From NCBI GenBank assembly GCA_964568845.1, contig CAZMSC010000014.1, positions 1 to 43,435 of the forward strand: a stretch of DNA of 43,435 nt, written 5' to 3'. Source of the stretch: DTBU01 sp964568845. Lineage in GTDB: Archaea > Thermoproteota > CALKCG01 > B24. Positions 37,210 to 43,435 of this stretch are shown one piece after another (the first letter of the stretch is position 1; each line of letters starts with the position of its first letter). The notes under the pieces are model-generated. The model made no database searches, was not told the origin of the DNA, and worked only from the letters and a program-made list of their open reading frames with translations. The translations under genes and the position numbers were made by a program.

Positions 37210-38334
37210 TCAGGTCTTAGGTTGATTAAGCTTAGAGAATACCGTAGACATTAGTTTTTCTAAGTTTAGCTTTCTCTCAGCGGATATGGGTACGACAGGT
37301 ATCGGGTTTACGTAGTCGGATATGATCTTCAAACGGTTGGGAACCTCCCCCTCATCCAAGAGATCTATCTTGTTTAAAGCTATAACGATCCTATTGCGGT
37401 CTATTTCAAGGTTTTTCAGCTCGTCCAAACATGTAGATAGTCTGAATAGCATTATAGGTTGGGGGTCTGAGCAGTCTACGACCAGAATTATAGCATCTGA
37501 AAACCTTATGTCGTTCAGAGTCAATTCGAAAGATTCAAGCATTTTAGGGTCTAAATCGTGTACAAACCCTATGGTGTCTACGAGGAAGACTTCTCCATAC
37601 TTGTTGGAGAGGTAGTACTTACTTGAAAGGGTCGTAAAAGGCTTGGGGCTAACTGGCTTATTTAAACCGGTTAAAGCATTGAAGAGGGAGGTCTTACCGC
37701 TACTGTAGTAGCCCGCTATGCATACTATCGGTGAACCTATTCTACGCCTCTTAATTATCTGCTCTATTCTAGCCTTCTTCCTCTCCTCAAGTTCATCGTA
37801 GACTCTAGCCATCCTCCTCTTCAGCGTGTTTACAACTGAATGGTATATATACTCTCCACTAGACCTCTTCCAAGGATGTTCTCTTCCAACCCTATACTTG
37901 AAACTCGCCTTAAGCTTCTCATACGGATAGCTTTTAATGAGTCTGGCAAGCTCTATCTGAAGCTTACTGAGCTCATCTGAGCTCGCCTTATCAAATATCT
38001 CGAGGGTGACCTCATACCTGTCTAAAACGCCGACTCCGAGGTGGCTTTCCAAGTTATACTTCTGCTTACTAGTTAAAATATTATATACCGTGAAGACGCT
38101 AGCCCCCTTCTCTTTTACAAGATTTTTAATCTCTTCAACCTTCCCCCTACCGAACACGTAGTCTACGCTCTCCTTAGATCTAACTTGAACAACAACTCCG
38201 CAGACCTCATAACCAGCGGCTTCAACAAGAGACTTAAACTCTGTAAGCTTAAGCAAGTATAGGTTGTGATCGTGCGGGTTCGTCTTAACCATACCTATTA
38301 AAGCCTTCAGCGCAGACCCCATCAATTTAGACAT
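37210..38334 (-). CDS. hflX: HflX-family ribosome-associated GTPase
   Basis: The N-terminal domain has CGVVVQVRSKESVDYVFGRGKVEEIKNLV and the YNLESHLGVGVLDRYEVTLEIF segment characteristic of HflX. A helical linker with Lys/Arg (ERKKARIEQIIKRRR) precedes the G domain: G1 AGYYSSGKTSLFNALTG (the usual GYTNAGKS replaced by GYYSSGKT), G2 region KPFTTLSSKYYLSNK, G3 VDTIGFVHDLDP and G4 ALNKIDLL. Length 374 residues, without the bacterial C-terminal extension. HflX binds and may rescue or split ribosomes, especially under heat stress. Start ATG at 38334; monocistronic. Confidence 0.9.
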   Translation of the reverse strand: MSKLMGSALKALIGMVKTNPHDHNLYLLKLTEFKSLVEAAGYEVCGVVVQVRSKESVDYVFGRGKVEEIKNLVKEKGASVFTVYNILTSKQKYNLESHLGVGVLDRYEVTLEIFDKASSDELSKLQIELARLIKSYPYEKLKASFKYRVGREHPWKRSSGEYIYHSVVNTLKRRMARVYDELEERKKARIEQIIKRRRIGSPIVCIAGYYSSGKTSLFNALTGLNKPVSPKPFTTLSSKYYLSNKYGEVFLVDTIGFVHDLDPKMLESFELTLNDIRFSDAIILVVDCSDPQPIMLFRLSTCLDELKNLEIDRNRIVIALNKIDLLDEGEVPNRLKIISDYVNPIPVVPISAERKLNLEKLMSTVFSKLNQPKT

Positions 38335-38406
38335 ATCTTAAACACATCCCCAGGCTTTTAAATTTTAAAAAAGCCGTAGGAAGCGTTTAAACCTACAACT
38401 CACTAT

Positions 38407-38988
38407 TCAAATAGCAAACGTTTTATAAAAATCCTTTTCATCCCGTAGATTAGTTGTAGGGCCGTGGCCAGGGTACACTTTTAAGTCACCTTCAAAACTT
38501 AAAATCCTATTAAGACTTCTCATCAGTGTAGTGTAGGATCCGCCAGGCAGGTCTGTCCTACCGTAGCCCATTTTAAACATCAAGTCGCCCGTGAAAATTA
38601 GGCCATAGCCGAGTAGGGAAATGCTTCCAGGTGAATGGCCAGGTGTATGTAAAACCCTAAACCTTAAACCTCCAACCTCAATCGTTGAACCTTCATCAAC
38701 ATAAACATCCGGTTTGATAGGCATACCCATAAGGCTTGCAGTTTCCAGATCCAACTCATGCATAACGACTTTACACCCTAAAGCCTCTTTAACGTCTAAA
38801 TAAGCTGAGTAGTGGTCTGGGTGTCCATGAGTTACTAAAATCAGCCTTACAGTTAATCTACGCCTCAGTACGTGGCTAATTATCGCGTCTGGAGAGCCGC
38901 CTGGGTCTATTATAAAACCTTCATCGCCACCCTTAACCACGTAACAGTTCGTCTTCAATACTCCAACGGTTAAACGTTCAACCTTCAA
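38407..38988 (-). CDS. Metallo-beta-lactamase-fold hydrolase (glyoxalase II-like)
   Basis: Binuclear-zinc hydrolase. LVTHGHPDHYSAY is the H-x-H-x-D-H motif, LHTPGHSPGSISL a further His, IFTGDLMFKMGYGRTDLPGG the bridging Asp, and VYPGHGPTTNLRDEK the last His. TNCYVVKGGDEGFIIDPGG is the N-terminal strand pair shared with glyoxalase II. Length 193 residues, a minimal MBL domain with no substrate-binding extension. Probably acts on thioesters or similar small substrates; the exact one is not predictable. Confidence 0.88.
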   Translation of the reverse strand: MKVERLTVGVLKTNCYVVKGGDEGFIIDPGGSPDAIISHVLRRRLTVRLILVTHGHPDHYSAYLDVKEALGCKVVMHELDLETASLMGMPIKPDVYVDEGSTIEVGGLRFRVLHTPGHSPGSISLLGYGLIFTGDLMFKMGYGRTDLPGGSYTTLMRSLNRILSFEGDLKVYPGHGPTTNLRDEKDFYKTFAI

Positions 38989-39103
38989 ACCGTAAAATCT
39001 AATAGATTTTCAAGGATATAAGCAATAGCGCATACATATGCTTTGATTAACAGCTAGCCGGGAAGTAACACTATTATCCTACTCCTACAAATTAATAGTC
39101 GCT

Positions 39104-39652
39104 ATGCGAACTCAAGAATCGGCTTTAATGGTTTCAGTAGCAAGTTTATATGCTGTTTTAACCTTAGCTTTAGCACCCATATCCTTCGGTCCAATCCAAC
39201 TTAGAATATCCGACTGCTTAATAACGCTATCCGCCCTCTTGGGTCCACCGGTCGTAATTGGAGTTACACTAGGCTGTTTTATTGGAAACCTACTCTTCTA
39301 CGTTTCAGGCGGAGCATTCGCCATGTCTCTGGGTTTGGTGTTTGATGTTACGCTCGGGCCATTAGCTAACTTAGTAGCTTCCCTAACGCTGTTCACGTTT
39401 AGGGGAAAGGCTAAAATGGCTTGCCTACTGGCGGCGTTGGAGATCGGTGTTATCGTCGGAAGCTACCTATGGTTGATATTTCCACCGCCTGAATTGACGC
39501 CTGGACTACCGGCGTGGTTGTACGTGATAGTCAGCGTAAGCTTAAGCAGTTTAATATCCATAGCTGTTTTAGGTTATGCTGTTCTAACATTATTTAAACG
39601 TGAGGCTTTGAGAAAGCTTTTGAAAAGCTGGGGTTTAAAGCTCTACCTTTAG
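39104..39652 (+). CDS. QueT-like ECF-transporter S component
   Basis: 182 residues with about six hydrophobic helices. Residues about 23-37 (ALAPISFGPIQLRISDCL) match the signature (L/I)-S-F-G-P-(I/V)-Q-(L/V)-R-(I/V)-S of the QueT family of predicted queuosine-precursor S components. Later segments such as GVTLGCFIGNLLFYVSGG and GLVFDVTLGPLANLVAS are also family-typical. The ATG at 39104 opens it. It precedes prefoldin beta by 49 bp on the same strand. Archaeal relatives may take up a deazapurine or another precursor; this is not proven. Confidence 0.82.
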   Translation: MRTQESALMVSVASLYAVLTLALAPISFGPIQLRISDCLITLSALLGPPVVIGVTLGCFIGNLLFYVSGGAFAMSLGLVFDVTLGPLANLVASLTLFTFRGKAKMACLLAALEIGVIVGSYLWLIFPPPELTPGLPAWLYVIVSVSLSSLISIAVLGYAVLTLFKREALRKLLKSWGLKLYL

Positions 39653-39701
39653 TAGGAAGATTTATTGGGAAGAGTGACTGAAAAAATTCAGGTGTCCAGG
39701 T

Positions 39702-40064
39702 TTGAGCGATGCTGAAATCCCTCCGGCGGTTCAAGAGCAACTCGTTAGATTCCAGCAGATTCAGCAGACTCTTCAAGCAGTAGTAGCTCAGAGGCAGCAG
39801 GTTGAAATGGAGCTTATGGGAGTCGAAAAAGCCTTAGAAGAGCTTGAGAAAGCCGACGATAACATAGTGGTCTATAAATCTGTCGGAAGCCTACTTATTA
39901 AGGCAGACCGTCAAAAGCTTATAGATGAGCTTAAAGATCAAAAAGAACTTTTAAACGCCCGATTGACTATTTTGAATAAGCAAGAGACTAGGGCTAGGAC
40001 TCAGCTCAAGGAAGCTAGGGAAAAGCTTCAGGAAAAACTTAAAGGAGTGCAGATACAAGAGTAG
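39702..40064 (+). CDS. pfdB: Prefoldin beta subunit
   Basis: 120-residue coiled-coil chaperone subunit: IPPAVQEQLVRFQQIQQTLQ forms the N-terminal helix, YKSVGSLLIKADRQKLIDEL the beta-hairpin region with the conserved Y-K-x-V-G, and the C-terminal helix ends in KLKGVQIQE. It forms the alpha2-beta4 jellyfish hexamer that passes unfolded proteins to the thermosome. The start is TTG at 39702, with a GGTG motif upstream. The small membrane protein at 40182 follows on the same strand. Confidence 0.95.
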   Translation: MSDAEIPPAVQEQLVRFQQIQQTLQAVVAQRQQVEMELMGVEKALEELEKADDNIVVYKSVGSLLIKADRQKLIDELKDQKELLNARLTILNKQETRARTQLKEAREKLQEKLKGVQIQE

Positions 40065-40181
40065 CCACCATCTTTAAGATGAGATTGATCGCAAACATTA
40101 ACCTATATGTCTACGTATTAATAACTCCTAAGATGCTTTAACAGTCTAAGTCCTAGTATCATTTACCTTAAATAGAGTTTT

Positions 40182-40511
40182 ATGAGATCTTATACTGTGA
40201 AGTGGGATAAGCTAATCGGCTACTCTCTAATTTCGATTGGGCTTGGGATGATTCTAATATCTATCTACCTGATGTACGCCGTTTTCACCAATTCTATGGA
40301 ACCTCCAAAAATACTCACATTAAATGATGTTAAACTTTTGATATATCCAATAGCAGGGGGTCCCCCCATAGAGACTACGCTACTTCAAGGAAATCAGTTC
40401 AGTAAGCTTGTGAATATGTTGCTATGGGCAACTTTTATGCTCGTCATAATTTCGGCTGGTGGAAAGGTGAGCGATATAGGCATTAAATTGGTTAAAGAAG
40501 TAAAAAGTTGA
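40182..40511 (+). CDS. Small two-helix membrane protein
   Basis: 109 residues: a first membrane helix (GYSLISIGLGMILISIYLMYAVF), an extracytoplasmic segment with TLNDVKLLIYPIAGGPP, a second helix (MLLWATFMLVIISAGGKV) and a short basic tail. No enzymatic motif. It follows prefoldin beta by 117 bp, so it may be expressed with it; conserved hypothetical character is inferred from its clean two-helix topology only. Confidence 0.65.
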   Translation: MRSYTVKWDKLIGYSLISIGLGMILISIYLMYAVFTNSMEPPKILTLNDVKLLIYPIAGGPPIETTLLQGNQFSKLVNMLLWATFMLVIISAGGKVSDIGIKLVKEVKS

Positions 40512-40593
40512 AACGGACGCAAGAATTAAGCTGGAATGAACCTATTTCGTCAATTTAGATTAGACATTTTGGTAAGGAAATTAGCCTCAAACT

Positions 40594-41619
40594 TCAAATG
40601 ACCTGCCTCTTGCTACCTTCCCACAGTCGGAATACCTCATCGGTCACATATACGTCGTCTACATACCTTATTGAAGAACCGCTTATAACCTCTACTAGAT
40701 GGCCTTTTTGCTCTTTAACGATTCCAATTACAGTAGCTTTTATTCCAATCTCATGTAAAACATCGAAAGACCTGTTCAACTTCTCCGGCGGCACGGTCGC
40801 TATGAGCGCCCCGGAACTTATTAACTTTAATACATCTACTCCAAGGGCCTCAGTTACAAGTTTTGTTTCTCTAGCTACTGGCACCTTATCAGCCCAAAGC
40901 TCAATAGTCTTACGTGAAGCGTAGGCGAGTTCTGCAACGCCACCCAGTATACCTCCTTCTGTCGGGTCATGCATAGCTGTAACAAGCCTACTATTAGCTA
41001 AGGCAAGCGCCTCCTTTACAACACTGATATTCGCTAGAAACTTAGAACCTTCTTCAATGCTCCGTCTGTCAACCCCTCTAACTTCTAAAAGGTCGGCGAA
41101 GTCCGTGCAAATTATAGCAGTCCCCTCAATAGCTGCGGTTTTAGTCATAACTACGTAGTCGTCAGTCTTCGCTCCGGAAGTAGTTATAATCCTTCCCTTG
41201 TCAGCGATTCCAATAGCAGTCGTACCGGCTATCGGCCTGTCAAGTCCAGTCGTACTCTCAGTATGCCCGCCAACAACCATCATCCCCAGCTCTTTCGCAG
41301 CTTCATCGACTTGACTCATGATGTTGGTGAGAAGGCTTTCCGAAGAATTTTCCGGAAGGAACAATGACATTAAAAACCACCTAGGCTTTACACCTCTAAC
41401 AGCTATGTCGTTGGCGACTATGTGGACTGCAAGCCAACCTAAGAATTCGTATGCACCTGTGATCGCATCACTATGCACTACAAGGGCTCTTCCATCTCCT
41501 AGGTCGATTACTGCAGCGTCTTCTCCGGTGGCAGGTCCGACTAAAACATCAGGGTCTATGAAGCCGATTTTAGTATACACGAGTTTCTCCATAATCTTAG
41601 GCGGGATCTTACCGACCAT
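40594..41619 (-). CDS. AIR-synthase-related (HypE/PurM-superfamily) protein
   Basis: 341 residues of the PurM/HypE fold. GPATGEDAAVIDLGDGRALVVHSDAI is the N-terminal glycine-rich ATP-binding strand, WLAVHIVANDIAVRGVKPRWFLMSL the dimer-interface helix, MVVGGHTESTTGLDRPIAGTTAIG and MHDPTEGGILGGVAELAYAS the C-domain signature. It lacks the C-terminal Cys of true HypE (ends KRQVI), so it is probably not the [NiFe]-hydrogenase cyanation enzyme, and no hyp genes are in the window. Archaea often have such stand-alone HypE-like proteins of unknown substrate, binding ATP. Start ATG at 41619. Confidence 0.85.
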   Translation of the reverse strand: MVGKIPPKIMEKLVYTKIGFIDPDVLVGPATGEDAAVIDLGDGRALVVHSDAITGAYEFLGWLAVHIVANDIAVRGVKPRWFLMSLFLPENSSESLLTNIMSQVDEAAKELGMMVVGGHTESTTGLDRPIAGTTAIGIADKGRIITTSGAKTDDYVVMTKTAAIEGTAIICTDFADLLEVRGVDRRSIEEGSKFLANISVVKEALALANSRLVTAMHDPTEGGILGGVAELAYASRKTIELWADKVPVARETKLVTEALGVDVLKLISSGALIATVPPEKLNRSFDVLHEIGIKATVIGIVKEQKGHLVEVISGSSIRYVDDVYVTDEVFRLWEGSKRQVI

Positions 41620-41811
41620 TTAATCACCAGCTATCACAACCCTCTGAAGATGTTAATCAGCTAATCGGGCATAAAACGTTATCCTAACTACTCTGCATAT
41701 AGATGAACTCCCCTCGTAGTGCTTCAATCGGGAAAATTACTTGGAGCTGTCATCCGGTTTAGTTGAAAGCATTTTTAAACACGTATTGTTTAAAGATCGC
41801 TTGTGATTTCA

Positions 41812-42600
41812 ATGAAAGTATTCATCATGACCGATCTTGAGGGAGCATCAGGGGTGGCCGGACACTGGTCAGACATAGACTTCGGAGGTAAAGACTATGA
41901 AACTGCTAGGAGGCTTCTAACTGGTGATGTTAACGCGGCTATTGAGGGGGCTTTCGAAGCTGGTGTTGATGAGGTTGTTGTTTTAGATGGCCATGGAGCT
42001 GCATTGACCATTCTAATAGAGGAGCTTGATCCAAGGGCTCAATTGATAAGAGGTCGAAGGGTTCTTGAACTCGAGGGTTTAGATGAGAGTTTCGATCTGA
42101 TGTTTGCTGTAGGTGCCCACTCTATGGCTGGTACTTCGGAAGGGCTTCTTACACATACACTATCCACAGCCATAGAAAATATTTGGTTGAACGGTATTCC
42201 GGTCGGAGAAATAGGGCTGTGGGCTGCTTTAGCTGGAGATTACAACGTTCCACTAGGCCTAGTAACTGGCGATTCTGCGGCTGTTCGCGAGGCTGAAAAC
42301 CTTCTGAAGAACGTATGTACTGTTGCTGTAAAGAGGGCTACGAGTAGATTTGCTGCTAAGTGTCTACATCCAAAAGTTTCTCAAAGGTTGATAAGGGAAG
42401 CGGCAACCACAGCCATTAAAAAAGCTGGAGAATTTACTCCATTTAAACCTGAAAAACCGATCGAGCTTAAAGTAGAATTCCATGATGGTGAAAGAGCTGA
42501 ACAACTATCCCATAGAAGAGGGATAGTCAAATTAAACGGAAGAACTGTTTCAGCTAAGGGCATGAACATGCTTGAAGTCTATTCACTTCTACTGGGCTAA
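41812..42600 (+). CDS. D-aminopeptidase family (M55, DppA-like)
   Basis: 263-residue zinc aminopeptidase of family M55. MKVFIMTDLEGASGV carries the metal-binding Asp and Glu, EVVVLDGHGAALTILIEELD the Asp-x-His, LMFAVGAHSMAGTSEGLLTHT two further His, and PVGEIGLWAALAGDYNVPLGLVTGD the C-terminal active-site region. The ATG at 41812 is taken; a GTG at 41803 would add three residues. DppA hydrolyses short D-amino-acid peptides and assembles as a decameric ring. No peptide-transporter genes accompany it here. Monocistronic, followed by a long AT-rich gap. Confidence 0.9.
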   Translation: MKVFIMTDLEGASGVAGHWSDIDFGGKDYETARRLLTGDVNAAIEGAFEAGVDEVVVLDGHGAALTILIEELDPRAQLIRGRRVLELEGLDESFDLMFAVGAHSMAGTSEGLLTHTLSTAIENIWLNGIPVGEIGLWAALAGDYNVPLGLVTGDSAAVREAENLLKNVCTVAVKRATSRFAAKCLHPKVSQRLIREAATTAIKKAGEFTPFKPEKPIELKVEFHDGERAEQLSHRRGIVKLNGRTVSAKGMNMLEVYSLLLG

Positions 42601-42982
42601 TTTAAGCTAGGAGAGAATCAAACTCCCTTCCCATAAGTGTGATGGAACATTTAAAGATCGATCCAGAGGACATTAGATTATAGGCTAAAGTTTAGAAGGA
42701 AAAAATCTTAAGACCTAACGTCAAAGTAGTTATTAAAGTCTAGAAGACCTTAAAAATATATGATCTAAAACGTTAATTGCCGAACAACTTATGGACATAT
42801 AGAACGGATAAACTCATTATATATAGACTGAAATAACCACATAAATATGTATAGAAAGTCTACAGTTAAACAGACTTAAAATTCAAACATAGTTACATTA
42901 TCGATTCTACGACTACTGTTGAACGTGTTATAGCGAGTAATATCTCCAATGAAACTTAACTGGACTTGACTTTACAATTTAG
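42601..42982. other. AT-rich intergenic stretch, no gene seen
   Basis: About 380 bp between the M55 gene and tRNA-Val. I see TATA-like runs (TTATATATAG near 42816, AAATATATG near 42757), either of which could serve RNA promoters, but no open frame with a start signal and no RNA fold I can name. Confidence 0.4.
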
Positions 42983-43056
42983 TGGGCCGGGTCGGACTTG
43001 AACCGACGACCACCACCTCGTAAGGGTGGTATCCTACCAGACTAGACGACCGGCCC
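42983..43056 (-). tRNA. tRNA-Val (anticodon TAC)
   Basis: The acceptor GGGCCGG pairs with CCGGCCC. The anticodon stem CCACC/GGTGG encloses CTTACGA with anticodon TAC, and the T arm is GTCGGTTCAAGTCCGAC. The discriminator is A; no CCA is encoded. The following 315 bp (43057-43371) contain only a start-less open frame and the promoter at 43322. Confidence 0.95.
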
Positions 43057-43321
43057 CAAACACTTAATAGTCTAATATATTAATTAAAAAGCATTACTCT
43101 ATTAAACGCCTTAACTATTCAAAGCAAGCTTTAACTGGCTCCCCTATTAATGCTTACGTGTATTCTATAAACTTTTCAAAGTCTACGTTCATTTGCTTCG
43201 AAAATCCTCATATTTTTATCGGAGCATTTAAGATTCTATGGCTTAGATGAAGTTTCAGCGTTGAATTTCCATGATGTTTTACGGTTTTGCATTAAAAGTA
43301 AGGGAAATATTAAGAGCAACG

Positions 43322-43335
43322 GTTAAACTTATATA
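43322..43335 (+). promoter_or_regulatory. BRE/TATA promoter core (14-mer shared with 21848)
   Basis: GTTAAACTTATATA ends 36 nt before the ATG at 43372. It is identical to the element at 21848-21861, which stands 35 nt before its own ATG. The expected start site is near 43358. Confidence 0.6.
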
Positions 43336-43371
43336 CTTTCAGACGAAAATAAAATTACTGGTGTAATGTAA

Positions 43372-43435
43372 ATGGCGAGGGAGGTTGTTGAGAAAATCAA
43401 CTGGCCGCTTTGGATTGCCGTCATAGTCCTGTTAT
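43372..43435 (+). CDS. Start of an unidentified membrane protein (3' truncated)
   Basis: ATG at 43372 opens a frame running off the right edge. The 21 visible residues are MAREVVEKINWPLWIAVIVL plus one more: a short polar N terminus, then the beginning of a hydrophobic helix. A strong TATA-like element lies 36 nt upstream. Family cannot be judged from so little. Confidence 0.6.
   Translation, partial: MAREVVEKINWPLWIAVIVLL

Noticed and set aside
40594..41619. True HypE of hydrogenase maturation
   Set aside because: The C-terminal Cys of HypE is missing and no hyp or hydrogenase genes are nearby, so only the superfamily is claimed.
43150..43326. Open frame reading FLSEHLRFYGLDEVSALNFH and onward, ending in a TAA after SNG
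   Set aside because: Protein-like, but has no usable start codon or ribosome site and no recognised family; may be a remnant, not supportable as a gene.

Overview
The window is archaeal, most probably from the Thermoproteota/TACK side. The replication, RNA and protein-folding genes are archaeal: replication factor C small and large subunits, a crenarchaeal-type single-OB-fold SSB, prefoldin beta, RtcA and an archaeal prepilin peptidase. Four of the five tRNAs lack an encoded CCA. TATA-like elements precede several genes, TTG and GTG starts are frequent, and GGTG/GAGG ribosome sites are common. I cannot fix the lineage further from this sequence alone.

Layout. 1-2.1 kb: 3' end of a subtilase, a two-copy direct repeat, a VapBC-like toxin-antitoxin pair and tRNA-Glu. 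2.2-5.5 kb (minus): a probable operon of a 2-hydroxyacid (phosphoglycerate-type) dehydrogenase, a homocitrate/isopropylmalate-synthase-family enzyme and two stand-alone Lrp/AsnC ligand-binding domains. 5.7-10.1 kb: RFC small subunit carrying an intein, RFC large subunit and a TatD-like hydrolase. 10-15.6 kb: a radical SAM/SPASM protein, an ECF S component, a very large FtsX-type permease and tRNA-Thr. 16-19.4 kb: SSB, rubrerythrin plus desulfoferrodoxin (oxidative-stress pair), a PHP phosphoesterase and cysteine synthase. 19.4-23.6 kb: accessory ground with gene debris, a TnpB remnant, a retropepsin-like protease and two divergent PA14-like membrane proteins. 23.8-33.7 kb: a carbohydrate-catabolism island with three sugar-isomerase TIM barrels, a Gfo/Idh/MocA dehydrogenase, an amidohydrolase, a GH3 glycosidase and a ThuA-like protein. 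33.8-42.6 kb: RtcA, prepilin peptidase, methylthioribose-1-phosphate isomerase, HflX, an MBL hydrolase, a QueT-like S component, prefoldin beta, an AIR-synthase-like protein and an M55 D-aminopeptidase. The window ends with tRNA-Val and the start of an unidentified membrane protein.

The most interesting observation is in the methylthioribose-1-phosphate isomerase gene (minus strand, 37086-36003). Its reading frame is broken exactly beside the conserved THCNAG catalytic motif by a 19-nt insertion (36583-36601). Removing it restores the motif and the frame. The insertion and its flanks fold into a near-canonical archaeal bulge-helix-bulge, and the predicted cut sites give precisely the required junction. 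I read this as a probable tiny protein-coding (pre-mRNA) intron removed by the tRNA splicing endonuclease. Other points of note are the intein with one atypical LAGLIDADG block, a perfect 17-bp inverted repeat downstream of the GH3 gene, a 24-bp palindrome beside tRNA-Asn, and an identical 14-mer promoter core in front of two membrane-protein genes.
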